From NCBI GenBank assembly GCA_030831475.1, contig JAURKY010000006.1:83174-147173 (forward strand): 64,000 bases of DNA, written 5' to 3'. The stretch comes from Burkholderiales bacterium. Its GTDB lineage: Bacteria > Pseudomonadota > Gammaproteobacteria > Burkholderiales > Methylophilaceae. The notes below the pieces were generated by a model. It saw only the letters and a list, made by a program, of their open reading frames with translations, did no database searches and was not told where the DNA came from. The first letter of the stretch is position 1. The number at the start of each line of letters is the position of its first letter. The position numbers and the translations under genes were made by a program. This document shows positions 51,134 to 60,970 of the stretch, in pieces.

Positions 51134-51763
51134 TTATTTTGAATAAAGCTCAACAATCAATGATTCGTTGATTGTTGCAGGAAGATCATCTCTTAGTGGT
51201 TTATTTTTAAAGATACCTTTAAAAGCTTTAATGTCTACATCAAGCCATTCAGGGAAACCTCTTTCACCTGCAGCTTCTAGAGCAGCTTTGATTCTTAATT
51301 GATTTTTAGAATCATCATTCACTGATATTTCATCACCAGGGGCTACTTGGTATGAGGGAATGTTCACACGCTTACCATTAACGAGGATTGAGTTATGTCT
51401 TACAATTTGTCTAGCTTCAGTTCTGGAAGCACCTAGACCCATTTTATATACGACGTTATCAAGTCTTGATTCAAGAATTTGTAAAAGGTTTTCACCTGTC
51501 ACACCTTTTCTTCGATCAGCTTCAGCATAATAAGATCTAAACTGTTTTTCTAAAACACCATAGATTCTTCTTAATTTTTGCTTCTCTCTTAACTGAACAC
51601 CATAATCAGACAAACGTGCCGCTCTTCTTTGTCCGTGTTGTCCTGGAGCATAATTTCTCTTTTCGATAGCGCACTTATCGGTAAAACATTTTTCACCTTT
51701 AAGAAAAAGCTTCTCACCTTCTCTTCTGCACTGACGACATTTTGGATCAAGATTTCTAGCCAA
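51134..51763 (-). CDS. rpsD: 30S ribosomal protein S4
   Basis: The 209 residues start [19 protein letters not shown], with a Cys pair at the N-terminus, and contain the S4 RNA-binding domain ([35 protein letters not shown]). Primary 16S binder. In E. coli it represses the alpha operon; here the alpha-type promoter before rpsM has only a short leader. Confidence 0.98.
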   Translation of the reverse strand: MARNLDPKCRQCRREGEKLFLKGEKCFTDKCAIEKRNYAPGQHGQRRAARLSDYGVQLREKQKLRRIYGVLEKQFRSYYAEADRRKGVTGENLLQILESRLDNVVYKMGLGASRTEARQIVRHNSILVNGKRVNIPSYQVAPGDEISVNDDSKNQLRIKAALEAAGERGFPEWLDVDIKAFKGIFKNKPLRDDLPATINESLIVELYSK

Positions 51764-51792
51764 TTTTAACTCCTAATTTTTATCCAAATTAA

Positions 51793-52182
51793 TTAAATTC
51801 TTCTTTTCTTCGGCGGTCTACAGCCATTGTGTGGAACGGGTGTAACGTCCTGGATCGCTGTAATTTTTAAACCTAATGCATTTAAAGCTCTAACTGAAGA
51901 TTCACGTCCTGGGCCAGGGCCTTTAATTCTAACCTCAATATTAGTCACACCAAGCTCTTGGGCTGCTTTTCCTGCGGCTTCTGCTGCAACCTGGGCTGCA
52001 AAAGGGGTACTTTTTCTAGAACCTTTAAAACCTGCTCCGCCTGAAGTTGCCCAAGATAAAGCATTACCTTGGCGGTCTGTAATGGTAATTATTGTATTGT
52101 TAAAAGAAGCATGCACATGGGCAATACCCTCTGAGACATTCTTTTTTACTTTCTTTTTAACTCTAATGTTTGCTTTAGCCAT
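51793..52182 (-). CDS. rpsK: 30S ribosomal protein S11
   Basis: The 129 residues include [35 protein letters not shown] and the conserved C-terminus [12 protein letters not shown]. Platform protein of the small subunit at the mRNA exit. Normal length, no anomaly. Confidence 0.98.
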   Translation of the reverse strand: MAKANIRVKKKVKKNVSEGIAHVHASFNNTIITITDRQGNALSWATSGGAGFKGSRKSTPFAAQVAAEAAGKAAQELGVTNIEVRIKGPGPGRESSVRALNALGLKITAIQDVTPVPHNGCRPPKKRRI

Positions 52183-52196
52183 TATTTATATCCTAA

Positions 52197-52553
52197 TTAT
52201 TTCTTAATGGCCCTGATTGGACCTTTTCTAGTTCTAGCGTTAGTTTTAGTTCTTTGACCTCTCACAGGCAAACCTCTTCTATGCCTTAGGCCACGATAAC
52301 AACCTAAATCCATAAGACGCTTAATGTTCATTGAAACTTCACGTCTAAGATCACCTTCTACCTGAAACTTAGCAATTTCTTCCCTGATTTTCTCTAAATC
52401 AGCTTCAGCTAAGTCAGCAATTTTTTTAGAATAATCAATACCTACTGCGGTACAAATTTTTTGCGCAGTGATACGTCCAATACCAAAAATAGATGTCAGA
52501 GCAATCTCTGCATGCTTGTTATCTGGTACATTTACTCCTGCAATACGGGCCAT
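52197..52553 (-). CDS. rpsM: 30S ribosomal protein S13
   Basis: The 118 residues include [20 protein letters not shown], the [11 protein letters not shown] helix-hairpin and the C-terminal [19 protein letters not shown] tail that reaches the P-site tRNA. It is first in the alpha block, with a strong promoter 48-76 bases upstream of its ATG. Confidence 0.98.
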   Translation of the reverse strand: MARIAGVNVPDNKHAEIALTSIFGIGRITAQKICTAVGIDYSKKIADLAEADLEKIREEIAKFQVEGDLRREVSMNIKRLMDLGCYRGLRHRRGLPVRGQRTKTNARTRKGPIRAIKK

Positions 52554-52600
52554 AATTTTAAAACTCCATTTAATTGGCTATTTTTTCAGTAAAGCCTGAA

Positions 52601-52629
52601 ATTATAACTTTTTTTAGTCTTATTAACAA
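52601..52629 (-). promoter_or_regulatory. sigma70-type promoter before rpsM (alpha operon)
   Basis: On the minus strand, TTGTTA (52629-52624), 17 bases, TATAAT (52606-52601). It lies in the 81-base gap between rpmJ and rpsM. Confidence 0.75.
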
Positions 52630-52634
52630 CAAAA

Positions 52635-52748
52635 TTAACCTTGTCTCTGCTTGTGACGAGGGTCTTTACAGATAATACGGACCACACCTCTTCGTCTAAT
52701 AACTTTGCAGTTTCGGCATAATGGTTTAACTGACGCTCTAACTCTCAT
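52635..52748 (-). CDS. rpmJ: 50S ribosomal protein L36 (zinc-binding)
   Basis: A 37-residue protein, read from ATG 52748 to TAA 52635: [20 protein letters not shown] and onward to KQRQG. The Cys-Cys-Cys-His ribbon (CRNC ... CKDPRH) is intact, so it is the zinc form, in contrast to the cysteine-free L33. It lies 17 bases after infA. Confidence 0.97.
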   Translation of the reverse strand: MRVRASVKPLCRNCKVIRRRGVVRIICKDPRHKQRQG

Positions 52749-52765
52749 AATCAATCCTTCTTCAT

Positions 52766-52984
52766 CTATTTAGCTCTGAATGTAATTCGAGCTTTTGTTA
52801 AATCGTAAGGTGTCATTTCAACTGTCACCTTGTCTCCCGGTAAGATTCGAATGTAATTCATTCGCATTTTTCCAGAAATATAGCCTAATACCTCATGACC
52901 ATTTTCTAATTTGACCTTAAAGGTTGCATTAGGAAGATTCTCAAGAATCTCACCTTCCATCTCAATCGTATCTTCTTTGGCCAT
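52766..52984 (-). CDS. infA: translation initiation factor IF-1
   Basis: The 72-residue OB-fold protein [20 protein letters not shown], ending [10 protein letters not shown], binds the ribosomal A site during initiation. Placed directly after secY with adjacent codons, an arrangement common outside the enterobacteria. Confidence 0.98.
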   Translation of the reverse strand: MAKEDTIEMEGEILENLPNATFKVKLENGHEVLGYISGKMRMNYIRILPGDKVTVEMTPYDLTKARITFRAK

Positions 52985-54307
52985 TTAACGCATGCCTCCC
53001 ATACCACCCTTGAAATTAGCTTTTTTCAAAAGACTTTCATATTGATAAGACATCATTTGCGATTGAACTTGTGTCATAAAATCCATGGTCACAACCACAA
53101 TAATTAGCAATGATGTACCTCCAAAGTAGAAAGGGGTATTAAATTTTAAAATTAAAAACTCAGGTACCAAACAGACCAATGTAACGTAAATAGCACCTAC
53201 TAAGGTTAAACGACCGACAATCGTATCAATATATTTAGCCGTTTGTTCGCCAGGACGTATTCCAGGTACAAAAGCCCCGCCTTTTTTTAAATTATCAGCA
53301 GTTTCTGCTGGGTTAAAAGTAATGGCAGTATAAAAATAAGCAAAGAATATGATAGCGGCAGCAAATAAAGCTATGTAGATAGGTTGGCCTGGGGATATAG
53401 CCGCACCAATATCTTTCAACCAATAAAGATTTTCACTTGTTCCAAACCAACCTGCAATGGTGGCTGGAAAGAGGATAACGCTTGATGCAAAAATAGCAGG
53501 TATCACACCAGCTTGGTTAATCTTCAATGGAAGGTGAGATGACTGTCCACCATATAACTTATTACCCACTTGCCTTTTAGCATAATTAATTGTGATTCTT
53601 CTTTGACCGCGCTCAACAAATACTACTAAACCGGTAACCAAAATAGCAGCGGCAAAAAGGAAAAACACAAGGGGAATTGAAAATGCCCCTGTTCTGGTAA
53701 GTTCTAATGTATTACCTAAAGCGCTCGGTAATCCAGCAACAATACCGGCAAAAATAATCATTGATATACCATTACCTATGCCGCGCTCTGTAATTTGTTC
53801 GCCGAGCCAAACTAAAAACATTGTTCCTGAGACTAAAGTTACAATGGCTGTAAATCTAAAAAATAATCCAGGATCTAATACCAGTCCTGGTTGAGCCTCA
53901 AGGGCAACGGTAATACCTAAAGCCTGAAAAGATGCCAAAGCTACTGTGGCTTGGCGAGTATATTTGGTAATAACTCTTTGGCCTGCCTGTCCTTCTTTTT
54001 TTAATTCTTTTAATGATGTAGACATTGACGTCAACAGCGTCATAATAATTGAAGCAGAAATGTAGGGCATGATTCCAAGAGCAAACACAGTAAATCGACT
54101 AAGTGCGCCACCGGAGAACATATTAAATAAGCCTAAAATGCCGCCACTTTGTGCGTTAAACAATTTTTGTAATTCATTAGGATCAATACCTGGAACAGGT
54201 ATGTGCGCACCGAGGCGGAAAACGATTAGAGCCCCCAATAAAAACAATAGGCGATTTTTTAATTCGCCCATTTTTCCAAAAGATCCTAATGAATTATTTT
54301 GTGCCAA
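52985..54307 (-). CDS. secY: protein translocase subunit SecY
   Basis: The ten-helix channel of the Sec translocon. The 440 residues include [13 protein letters not shown], the plug region [55 protein letters not shown] and the C-terminal [20 protein letters not shown]. Between rplO and infA. Confidence 0.99.
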   Translation of the reverse strand: MAQNNSLGSFGKMGELKNRLLFLLGALIVFRLGAHIPVPGIDPNELQKLFNAQSGGILGLFNMFSGGALSRFTVFALGIMPYISASIIMTLLTSMSTSLKELKKEGQAGQRVITKYTRQATVALASFQALGITVALEAQPGLVLDPGLFFRFTAIVTLVSGTMFLVWLGEQITERGIGNGISMIIFAGIVAGLPSALGNTLELTRTGAFSIPLVFFLFAAAILVTGLVVFVERGQRRITINYAKRQVGNKLYGGQSSHLPLKINQAGVIPAIFASSVILFPATIAGWFGTSENLYWLKDIGAAISPGQPIYIALFAAAIIFFAYFYTAITFNPAETADNLKKGGAFVPGIRPGEQTAKYIDTIVGRLTLVGAIYVTLVCLVPEFLILKFNTPFYFGGTSLLIIVVVTMDFMTQVQSQMMSYQYESLLKKANFKGGMGGMR

Positions 54308-54309
54308 GC

Positions 54310-54816
54310 TTAAGCCTCTTTATCTTTTTTTGCTTTTGTAGCAGCTGGTTTCTCAGTCTTTATGACTTTGTCATCTGCGGCATCATCTTTTACAGATCCG
54401 CCTGCTTTTTCAATTGCAGCTTTAGCACCTTTGGTAACATGAATACCGACTAAGGTGTATTTATTAGCAACTTCACCGGACAAATATACCTTTGCACTCA
54501 ATGACAGTTCAGATATTAAATTAGCTTCTTTTAAGGTTAAAAGATCGATTGAACCTGCACTAAGTTTATTTAATTCACTTGTTCTAATTTTGGCATTAAA
54601 AGCCTTGGTGGTTGATTTAAAGCCTCTTTTCGGAAGTCGTCTTTGGATAGGCATTTGCCCACCCTCGAAACCAACCTTATGAAATCCGCCAGCTCTTGAA
54701 TGTTGGCCTTTATGGCCACGACCACAGGTTTTACCAAAACCTGAACCAATACCACGTCCAACTCTTCTGGCTGACTTTTTCGCGCCATCAGCTGGTTTTA
54801 ATGTATTTAATCTCAT
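54310..54816 (-). CDS. rplO: 50S ribosomal protein L15 with charged C-terminal tail
   Basis: The 168 residues start [38 protein letters not shown]; typical length is about 144. The body ends near [14 protein letters not shown] and is followed by a tail of about 24 residues ([30 protein letters not shown]), acidic first, then lysine/alanine rich. It is similar in style to the L17 and S3 tails but is not a perfect repeat. Confidence 0.97.
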   Translation of the reverse strand: MRLNTLKPADGAKKSARRVGRGIGSGFGKTCGRGHKGQHSRAGGFHKVGFEGGQMPIQRRLPKRGFKSTTKAFNAKIRTSELNKLSAGSIDLLTLKEANLISELSLSAKVYLSGEVANKYTLVGIHVTKGAKAAIEKAGGSVKDDAADDKVIKTEKPAATKAKKDKEA

Positions 54817-54818
54817 TT

Positions 54819-55010
54819 TTAATTCTCAACTTTCAAAAGATAATTGACTGATCTAATCATGCCTTGAACTTCAGGAGTATCTTTTAATTCAACGGTATGA
54901 TTTAACTTTCTTAGACCTAAACCCTTCACTGTAGCTCGATGAGCCTGAGTTCTTCCAATTGTGCTTTTAATTAAGGTCACTTTGATATTATTTTTTTTAT
55001 CGCTAGCCAT
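54819..55010 (-). CDS. rpmD: 50S ribosomal protein L30
   Basis: The 63 residues [32 protein letters not shown] are the family core, ending NYLLKVEN. Non-essential in some bacteria, but retained here despite the compact genome. Two to three bases separate it from both neighbours. Confidence 0.97.
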   Translation of the reverse strand: MASDKKNNIKVTLIKSTIGRTQAHRATVKGLGLRKLNHTVELKDTPEVQGMIRSVNYLLKVEN

Positions 55011-55012
55011 AA

Positions 55013-55519
55013 TTAACCTCTAATTTCCTCGACAGTTTTGCCTCGCTTGGCTGCAATCTCAGCTGGACTATTTACAGATGCCAGACCGTTTAGCGTTGCG
55101 CGAACAACATTGTATGGATTAGCAGAACCTATACATTTTGCTAAAACATCTGTGACACCCATCACCTCAAAAATCGCTCTCATTGCACCACCAGCAATTA
55201 TGCCCGTACCTTCAGATGCAGGCTGAATGAATACCTTAGCAGCACCATGTTTACCTGTGACTGAATGATGAAGTGTGCCATTCGTTAATTTAACTTTTAG
55301 CATTCCTCTTTTTGCTTCATCCATAGCTTTTTGGACAGCGAGAGGCACTTCTCTAGCTTTACCTTTACCCATGCCAATACCGCCATCACCATCACCAACT
55401 ACTGTCAATGCTGCAAAACTCATAATACGACCACCTTTAACAACCTTCGTTACGCGGTTGACGGTAATCATTTTTTCTTTTAAACCATCTTGATTTTGTT
55501 CTTGTATATCTTGTGCCAT
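55013..55519 (-). CDS. rpsE: 30S ribosomal protein S5
   Basis: The 168 residues have the dsRBD-like N-domain ([32 protein letters not shown]) and the C-terminal [25 protein letters not shown]. Involved in decoding fidelity at the mRNA entry channel. Normal length. Confidence 0.98.
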   Translation of the reverse strand: MAQDIQEQNQDGLKEKMITVNRVTKVVKGGRIMSFAALTVVGDGDGGIGMGKGKAREVPLAVQKAMDEAKRGMLKVKLTNGTLHHSVTGKHGAAKVFIQPASEGTGIIAGGAMRAIFEVMGVTDVLAKCIGSANPYNVVRATLNGLASVNSPAEIAAKRGKTVEEIRG

Positions 55520-55538
55520 AGTTCAGTCCTGTGATTAA

Positions 55539-55892
55539 TTAAAAAGTAAGGCCATTTTCTCGGGCTGCATCAGCCAATGCCTTAACTCTGCCATGGTATT
55601 TATAACCAGAACGATCAAAAGAGACCTCTTTAATGCCGGCTTTAATTGCCTTCTCTGCAATACGCTTACCTATTTCAGTTGCAGCATTAATGTCGCTGGT
55701 ATTCTTTAACTTCTTCTTCATATCAGCCTCAAGTGTAGATGCTGATGTCACAACCTTATTACTGTTTCCATCAATAATTTGTGCATAAATATTACCGTTT
55801 GAACGATAAATCGTTAGCCTAGTTGCATGCAATTCTGCTAACTTAGATCTTGTCTTTTTGGCTCTTCTTAGTCTTGGATTTTCATTATTCAT
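55539..55892 (-). CDS. rplR: 50S ribosomal protein L18
   Basis: The 117 residues include [32 protein letters not shown] and C-terminal [22 protein letters not shown]. It binds 5S rRNA with L5. The basic N-terminal tail is present. Confidence 0.98.
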   Translation of the reverse strand: MNNENPRLRRAKKTRSKLAELHATRLTIYRSNGNIYAQIIDGNSNKVVTSASTLEADMKKKLKNTSDINAATEIGKRIAEKAIKAGIKEVSFDRSGYKYHGRVKALADAARENGLTF

Positions 55893-55902
55893 AATTTAGC
55901 CC

Positions 55903-56436
55903 TTATTGTTTTTTAGACTCTTTAATCACAACATGCTCATCAGAATATCTAACACCCTTACCCTTATATGGCTCAGGAGGTCTGTAAGCTCTAATCTCAG
56001 CTGCAACTTGACCAATCACTTGTTTGTTGGAGCTTTTTAAAACAATCTCAGTTTGTGATGGAGTTTGAGCGGTCACGCCATCAGGAAGTTGATGAGAAAT
56101 TGGATGAGAAAAGCCGAGCTCTAGGTTAATTTTATTTCCTTGTGCTGAGGCTCTGTAACCAACACCTACTAAAGTAAGTTTTTTCTCAAAGCCGGCAGAA
56201 ACACCAATCACCATGTTATTAACTAAAGCTCTCAGGGTTCCAGACATTGCTTTAGAATGCTTCGTTTCTTTTAAAGCGCTGAATGTTAAAACAGATTCTG
56301 CGTTTTCAATTTTAACGTCGCCTTTTAATTCTTGAGTAAGTTCTCCTAACGGGCCTTTTACAGTAATTAACTCAGGTGCAATTGAGACTTGTACGTTATC
56401 TGGAATATTTATAGGATTATTAGCAATTCTAGACAT
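55903..56436 (-). CDS. rplF: 50S ribosomal protein L6
   Basis: The 177 residues have the two-domain L6 fold, with [19 protein letters not shown] at the start and [19 protein letters not shown] near the end. Located near the factor-binding region of the large subunit. Confidence 0.98.
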   Translation of the reverse strand: MSRIANNPINIPDNVQVSIAPELITVKGPLGELTQELKGDVKIENAESVLTFSALKETKHSKAMSGTLRALVNNMVIGVSAGFEKKLTLVGVGYRASAQGNKINLELGFSHPISHQLPDGVTAQTPSQTEIVLKSSNKQVIGQVAAEIRAYRPPEPYKGKGVRYSDEHVVIKESKKQ

Positions 56437-56448
56437 AATTTATCCCCT

Positions 56449-56844
56449 TTAAGAAACGTAACATAAAACTTCACCACCTACACCGGCAGCTCTGGCTTTA
56501 TGATCAGTCATCACACCCTTGGACGTTGTCACAATAGCAACTCCCAGCCCATTCATAACCTTAGGAAGATTTTGGCTATCTTTGTAAATTCTTAACCCAG
56601 GCTTACTAATTCTTTCTAATTTTTCAATCACAGGTTGGCCTGCATAATATTTCAGCTCAACGGATAGCGTTGGTTTTCCTTCTAATTCTGAAACATTAAA
56701 ATTTTCGATATAACCCTCAGATTTTAAGACTTCAGCAATCGCTTTTTTGATTTTTGAAGAAGGCATGGACACGGAAACTTTGTTTCTCATTTGGCCATTT
56801 CTTATGCGGGTTAACATATCGGCAATTGGATCATTCATACTCAT
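56449..56844 (-). CDS. rpsH: 30S ribosomal protein S8
   Basis: The 131 residues [19 protein letters not shown] to the C-terminal [17 protein letters not shown]. In E. coli, S8 is the autoregulator of the spc operon, binding the message near rplE; no equivalent site was examined here by folding. Confidence 0.98.
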   Translation of the reverse strand: MSMNDPIADMLTRIRNGQMRNKVSVSMPSSKIKKAIAEVLKSEGYIENFNVSELEGKPTLSVELKYYAGQPVIEKLERISKPGLRIYKDSQNLPKVMNGLGVAIVTTSKGVMTDHKARAAGVGGEVLCYVS

Positions 56845-56856
56845 TCATTTTCCCCT

Positions 56857-57162
56857 TTACCAACTTGCTTTAATTACGCCAGGAACTTCACCGTGCATCA
56901 TAAGATCACGAAGTTTACCTCTTGCAATTCCAAATTTTCTATAAACTCCTCTTGGACGTCCTGTAAGTGCGCAACGGCTTCTCAGTCTTACAGGGCTCGC
57001 ATTTCTTGGGAGAGCTTGTAATTTTTTTCTAGCTTCAAATTTTTCTTCAGTAGAAGCTTTCGAATCATTAATAATTTGAATTAGCGCTTCTCTTTTTAAT
57101 TTAAACTTTGCAACAGTTTTTCTTCTTTTAAGCTCACGCTCTGTCATACAAGTTTTAGCCAT
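56857..57162 (-). CDS. rpsN: 30S ribosomal protein S14 (zinc-free)
   Basis: The 101 residues lack the CxxC pairs of the short zinc form and end with [37 protein letters not shown]. This is the long, zinc-independent type usual in proteobacteria. Confidence 0.98.
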   Translation of the reverse strand: MAKTCMTERELKRRKTVAKFKLKREALIQIINDSKASTEEKFEARKKLQALPRNASPVRLRSRCALTGRPRGVYRKFGIARGKLRDLMMHGEVPGVIKASW

Positions 57163-57170
57163 ATTTATCC

Positions 57171-57710
57171 TTAACCTCTAAAAGGAAAACTGAATGCGGA
57201 AAGTAGAGCTTTAGCTTCCTCATCGGTTTTCGCAGTTGTAGTAATAGTGATATTCATACCTCTTAAGGCATCAATTTTGTCGTACTCAATTTCTGGGAAA
57301 ATGATTTGCTCTTTAATTCCCATATTAAAGTTTCCTCGACCATCAAAGGATTTAGCAGAAATTCCTCTGAAGTCTCTAATACGAGGAATAGCTATTGAGA
57401 TTAATCGATCTAGGAAAGTGTACATTTGTTCTTTTCTTAATGTGACTTTGCAGCCCACAGGGTAACCATCACGAATTTTAAAAGTCGCTATTGATTTTTT
57501 TGCTTTCGTTACAAGGGGTTTTTGTCCAGCAATCTTCTGCATATCGCTGACAGCATTTTCAAGTACTTTTTTATCTGCAACTGCCTCACCAACACCCATA
57601 TTTAGAGTAATTTTTTCAATGCGAGGGACTTCCATGACAGACTTGTAACTGAACTGATCTTTTAATTGGTTAACGACCTTGTCGTTATAAAAATCTTTTA
57701 ATCGAGCCAT
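57171..57710 (-). CDS. rplE: 50S ribosomal protein L5
   Basis: The 179 residues include [48 protein letters not shown] and [20 protein letters not shown]. 5S rRNA binder that contacts the P-site tRNA. Confidence 0.98.
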   Translation of the reverse strand: MARLKDFYNDKVVNQLKDQFSYKSVMEVPRIEKITLNMGVGEAVADKKVLENAVSDMQKIAGQKPLVTKAKKSIATFKIRDGYPVGCKVTLRKEQMYTFLDRLISIAIPRIRDFRGISAKSFDGRGNFNMGIKEQIIFPEIEYDKIDALRGMNITITTTAKTDEEAKALLSAFSFPFRG

Positions 57711-57719
57711 AATAATTTC

Positions 57720-58037
57720 CTATACGTCAATTGCTTCTTGATTAGACTTGTAAATGCGAATCTTCTTACCATCCTTGAGCGTTTTAATCGCAACCTTATC
57801 GGCTTTCTTTGTAGCGCTATTAAAGATAGAAATGTTAGAGACATTTAAGGGCATTTCTTTTGAAACAACACCGCCTTGATCACCTTTAGCGGGGTTAGGG
57901 CGTGTGTGTTTCTTCACCATATTCAAACCCTCTACAACGACGCGATAATTATTAAGTACTTGAGAAACAATGCCTTGTTTACCCTTATCTTTACCTGTTG
58001 TAATAATTACCGAATCACCTTTACGAATTTTATTCAT
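57720..58037 (-). CDS. rplX: 50S ribosomal protein L24
   Basis: The 105 residues start MNKIRKGDSVIITTGKDKGKQG (KOW motif) and contain VEGLNMVKKHTRPNP and QGGVVSKEMPLNVSNI. Assembly initiator of the large subunit. Confidence 0.98.
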   Translation of the reverse strand: MNKIRKGDSVIITTGKDKGKQGIVSQVLNNYRVVVEGLNMVKKHTRPNPAKGDQGGVVSKEMPLNVSNISIFNSATKKADKVAIKTLKDGKKIRIYKSNQEAIDV

Positions 58038-58046
58038 TGAAATCTC

Positions 58047-58415
58047 CTAGATAACCTCTGGGGCTAATGACACGATTTTCATGAATCGTTCTGTTCTAAG
58101 TTCACGAGTAACTGGGCCAAAGATACGAGTACCAATAGGTTCGTATTTTTGATTAAGAAGAACAGCTGCGTTACCATCAAACTTAATAAGCGAGCCATCA
58201 CTTCTTCTAACACCTTTAGCTGTTCTAACAACAACCGCATCATAGACCTCACCTTTTTTTACGCGGCCTCTGGGTGCAGCATCCTTAATGGTGACCTTGA
58301 TGATATCGCCAACGCTCGCATAGCGTCTTTTTGATCCGCCAAGTACCTTGATGCACATAACAGAACGTGCACCAGTGTTATCGGCAACCTCTAATTGTGA
58401 TTGCATTTGTATCAT
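58047..58415 (-). CDS. rplN: 50S ribosomal protein L14
   Basis: The 122 residues [27 protein letters not shown], with [21 protein letters not shown] and GPVTRELR. First gene of the spc block. A strong promoter and a 95-base leader precede it, unlike most gaps in the cluster, which are under 15 bases. Confidence 0.98.
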   Translation of the reverse strand: MIQMQSQLEVADNTGARSVMCIKVLGGSKRRYASVGDIIKVTIKDAAPRGRVKKGEVYDAVVVRTAKGVRRSDGSLIKFDGNAAVLLNQKYEPIGTRIFGPVTRELRTERFMKIVSLAPEVI

Positions 58416-58478
58416 GAAAATATCTCCAACTTAATCCGTCTTTTTAACCAAAATGGTTCATACCACGGTCAGTATTGG

Positions 58479-58502
58479 GGCGTTAGCTATATAGTGAACG
58501 CC
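58479..58502 (-). promoter_or_regulatory. hairpin in the rplN (spc) leader
   Basis: GGCGTT (58502-58497 on the minus strand) pairs with AACGCC (58484-58479) across a 12-base loop containing CTATATAG. It would lie about 8 bases into the transcript from the promoter at 58517. A second smaller hairpin, AACCA/TGGTT, lies at 58446-58458. Candidate autoregulatory leader. Confidence 0.5.
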
Positions 58503-58516
58503 TTAAAAAGAGCAGG

Positions 58517-58545
58517 ATTATATGTTAATTATTAAAAAAGCTCAA
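58517..58545 (-). promoter_or_regulatory. sigma70-type promoter before rplN (spc operon)
   Basis: On the minus strand, TTGAGC (58545-58540), 17 bases, TATAAT (58522-58517). It begins 9 bases after the rpsQ stop, in the 138-base gap before rplN. Confidence 0.8.
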
Positions 58546-58553
58546 GTTTAGAA

Positions 58554-58823
58554 CTAATTAAGTTCCTGCGCTTTTGAAACTACCTTTGTTACTACCCAAG
58601 ACTTATGTTTTGAAATAGGTTTAGATTCCGTGATTTCAACCACATCACCAATACCTAACTCATTTTTTTCATCATGAGCATGAAACTTGTTAGAAAGTCT
58701 AATAACTTTTCCAATTAAAGGGTGCTTAACAGATCTAGGTACTAAAACACTGACTGTTTTATCCATTTTGTTACTAACAACCTTACCCTGAAGGGTTCTT
58801 ACAATTTTTTGTTTTTCAGCCAT
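58554..58823 (-). CDS. rpsQ: 30S ribosomal protein S17
   Basis: The 89 residues have the OB-fold core [41 protein letters not shown] and [20 protein letters not shown]. Last gene of the S10 block; a promoter for the next block begins immediately after its stop. Confidence 0.98.
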   Translation of the reverse strand: MAEKQKIVRTLQGKVVSNKMDKTVSVLVPRSVKHPLIGKVIRLSNKFHAHDEKNELGIGDVVEITESKPISKHKSWVVTKVVSKAQELN

Positions 58824-58828
58824 TTTGC

Positions 58829-59017
58829 TTATTCACCCTTTTCCGCAATAATTGTTTTAACTCTGGCAATATCTTGTCTTAATTTAGATAGTTGATCTGT
58901 TTTATTAGATTGTTGCGTAGAGATTTGCATACGAGCATTAAATTGAGCTTTTCTCAAATCTACTAACTCTTTACCTAAATCTTCAACTGATTTTTTTCTT
59001 AAATCATTAGCCTTCAT
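58829..59017 (-). CDS. rpmC: 50S ribosomal protein L29
   Basis: The 62-residue helical hairpin [31 protein letters not shown], ending [18 protein letters not shown]. Sits at the peptide exit tunnel and is a docking site for trigger factor and SRP together with L23. Confidence 0.97.
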   Translation of the reverse strand: MKANDLRKKSVEDLGKELVDLRKAQFNARMQISTQQSNKTDQLSKLRQDIARVKTIIAEKGE

Positions 59018-59028
59018 AGTAATAACCC

Positions 59029-59445
59029 TTAACCACCAATGTGTCTTGTTGTAAATGTTGTTTTAATTGGGAGCTTAGCAGCAGCCAATCTAAACGCTTC
59101 ACGTGCTAAATCCTCAGCAACACCATCCATTTCGTAGAGCATCTTTCCAGGCTGAATCTCAGCAACGTAATACTCCACACTACCTTTACCTTTACCCATA
59201 CGAACTTCAGCTGGTTTCTTAGAAATTGGTTTATCTGGGAAAATTCGAATCCAAACTCGACCGCCCCTTTTAATGTGACGAGTCATCACACGTCGTGCTG
59301 CCTCAATTTGTCTAGCAGTAATTCTTCCACGACCAGTAGCTTTCAGGCCAAATTCACCAAAACTCACCTTATTACCTGTCGTCGCAATACCTGTGTTACG
59401 ACCTTTATGCTGTTTTCTAAATTTTTGTCTAGCTGGTTGTAACAT
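59029..59445 (-). CDS. rplP: 50S ribosomal protein L16
   Basis: The 138 residues [50 protein letters not shown] and [21 protein letters not shown]. The conserved arginine near residue 81, target of the YcfD hydroxylase in some bacteria, lies in the VRMGKGKG region. Normal length. Confidence 0.98.
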   Translation of the reverse strand: MLQPARQKFRKQHKGRNTGIATTGNKVSFGEFGLKATGRGRITARQIEAARRVMTRHIKRGGRVWIRIFPDKPISKKPAEVRMGKGKGSVEYYVAEIQPGKMLYEMDGVAEDLAREAFRLAAAKLPIKTTFTTRHIGG

Positions 59446-59448
59446 CGA

Positions 59449-60345
59449 TTATTCCTCGTCTTTTTTGCTGTCTTCAGAAACATCAGGCTTAGCATCTGAT
59501 TTAACATCAGTTTGAGCCTCATCTTTCTTTGTTGCAGCTTTAATTGTTTTCTTAGGTTTGTCTTCTGCAACATCTTCTTTCTTAGTTGCAGCTTTAATTG
59601 TTTTCTTAGGTTTGTCTTCTGCAACATTTTCTTTCTTAGTTGCAGCTTTAATTGTTTTCTTAGGTTTGTCTTCTAGAACCTCATAGGTATCATCTAAAAC
59701 TTTAGTTTTTTGAGCATCCTCATAAACTTCACCTTTAAAGACCCATACTTTAATACCAATAATACCGTAAGTCGTTTGCGCACGAGCAACACCATAATCA
59801 ACATCTGCTCGCAATGTATGAAGGGGTACACGGCCTTCACGGTACCATTCTGATCGAGCAATTTCGATACCATTTAATCTGCCGGAACTCATAATTTTAA
59901 TACCTTGCGCACCAAGTCTCATTGCATTTTGCATGGCACGTTTCATAGCTCGCCTAAACATCACCCTTTTTTCAAGTTGTTGAGCAATGCTTTGAGCAAT
60001 AAGGGTCGCATCTAACTCTGGCTTTCTTACTTCTTCAATATTTAATTGAACGGGTATGCCCATTAAGCCTTGAATGCTTGAGCGTAATGTTTCGATATCC
60101 TCACCTTTTTTACCAATAACAATACCTGGTCTTGCCGTAAAGATAGTAATTTTTGCATTCTTTGCAGGGCGCTCAATAACAATTTTACTCACTGCAGCAT
60201 TAGCTAATTTCTTATTTAGAAACTCGCGAACTTTAATATCGTTATTTAAAAGTTCTGCAAAATTCTTTGAGCTTGCATACCATTTAGATGACCAGTTCTT
60301 AGTTACACCTAAACGAAAACCTATTGGATTAATTTTTTGACCCAT
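59449..60345 (-). CDS. rpsC: 30S ribosomal protein S3 with repeat-built C-terminal tail
   Basis: Residues 1-224 are a normal S3: the N-domain ([18 protein letters not shown]), the KH domain GXXG in [13 protein letters not shown], and the C-domain ([28 protein letters not shown]). Bacterial S3 ends soon after WVFKGE, so about 65-75 residues are extra. They consist of three nearly identical 18-residue units ([22 protein letters not shown], residues 225-275) followed by an acidic stretch. The extension would project from the mRNA entry side. Confidence 0.97.
   Translation of the reverse strand: MGQKINPIGFRLGVTKNWSSKWYASSKNFAELLNNDIKVREFLNKKLANAAVSKIVIERPAKNAKITIFTARPGIVIGKKGEDIETLRSSIQGLMGIPVQLNIEEVRKPELDATLIAQSIAQQLEKRVMFRRAMKRAMQNAMRLGAQGIKIMSSGRLNGIEIARSEWYREGRVPLHTLRADVDYGVARAQTTYGIIGIKVWVFKGEVYEDAQKTKVLDDTYEVLEDKPKKTIKAATKKENVAEDKPKKTIKAATKKEDVAEDKPKKTIKAATKKDEAQTDVKSDAKPDVSEDSKKDEE
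59521..59673. repeat. three 54-bp tandem repeats in rpsC
   Basis: Nearly three copies of a 54-base unit, in frame, each containing GCAGCTTTAATTGTTTTCTT, with only a few differences between copies. They encode [15 protein letters not shown] plus a variable end on the minus strand. Confidence 0.93.
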
Positions 60346-60355
60346 AATTATCTCT

Positions 60356-60691
60356 TTAGCTTCCTACAGTCACATGAATATGACTCGTTGGTTTAATAAT
60401 TTTTCCCGCACGGCCCTTAGCACGCGCACGAATTCGTTTTAAAATCATTCCTTTGTCAACATAGATGGTCTTAACTTTAAGCTCATCAATATCGGCACCT
60501 TTATTATGTTCGGCGTTAGCAATTGCGGATTCTAAAACCTTTTTAATAATCTCAGCACCTTTCTTAGGGCTGAAAGTTAAAAGGTTAAGTGCATGATCAA
60601 CTTTTTTACCGCGAATCATATCCGCTACTAATCTTGCTTTTTGTGGAGAAAGTCTCACACCTTTTAAAATTGCTGAAACATCATTTGCCAT
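60356..60691 (-). CDS. rplV: 50S ribosomal protein L22
   Basis: The 111 residues [41 protein letters not shown] and the tunnel loop [21 protein letters not shown]. The extended loop lines the nascent-chain tunnel. Its ATG shares a base with the rpsS stop. Confidence 0.98.
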   Translation of the reverse strand: MANDVSAILKGVRLSPQKARLVADMIRGKKVDHALNLLTFSPKKGAEIIKKVLESAIANAEHNKGADIDELKVKTIYVDKGMILKRIRARAKGRAGKIIKPTSHIHVTVGS

Positions 60692-60969
60692 TATTTTGCC
60701 ACCGCCTTTCTGTCGCCTGAATGGCCTTTAAAAGTTCTCGTCGAAGCAAATTCACCTAATTTGTGTCCCACCATATTCTCAACAATGAGAATCGGGACAT
60801 GCTGGCGACCATTATGAACAGAAATTGTTAATCCAATAAAGTTTGGAAGGATCGTAGATCTTCTTGACCATGTTTTAATAGGTTTTCTATCTCTAGTTTC
60901 AACTGCAACATCTACCTTTTTCATTAGATGCGCATCAACAAATGGTCCTTTTTTAATTGAACGTGCCAT
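60691..60969 (-). CDS. rpsS: 30S ribosomal protein S19
   Basis: The 92 residues [38 protein letters not shown] and [19 protein letters not shown]. Partner of S13 in the head of the small subunit. Confidence 0.98.
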   Translation of the reverse strand: MARSIKKGPFVDAHLMKKVDVAVETRDRKPIKTWSRRSTILPNFIGLTISVHNGRQHVPILIVENMVGHKLGEFASTRTFKGHSGDRKAVAK

Positions 60970-60970
60970 A

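Noticed and set aside
52584..52601. TTTCAG/CTGAAA hairpin near the rpsM promoter as an S4 regulatory element
   Set aside because: It overlaps the -10 element and predicted transcription start, so it would not be intact in the RNA.
59364..59627. 87-codon lysine/leucine-rich frame overlapping rpsC and rplP
   Set aside because: Out-of-frame reading of the rpsC tandem repeats.
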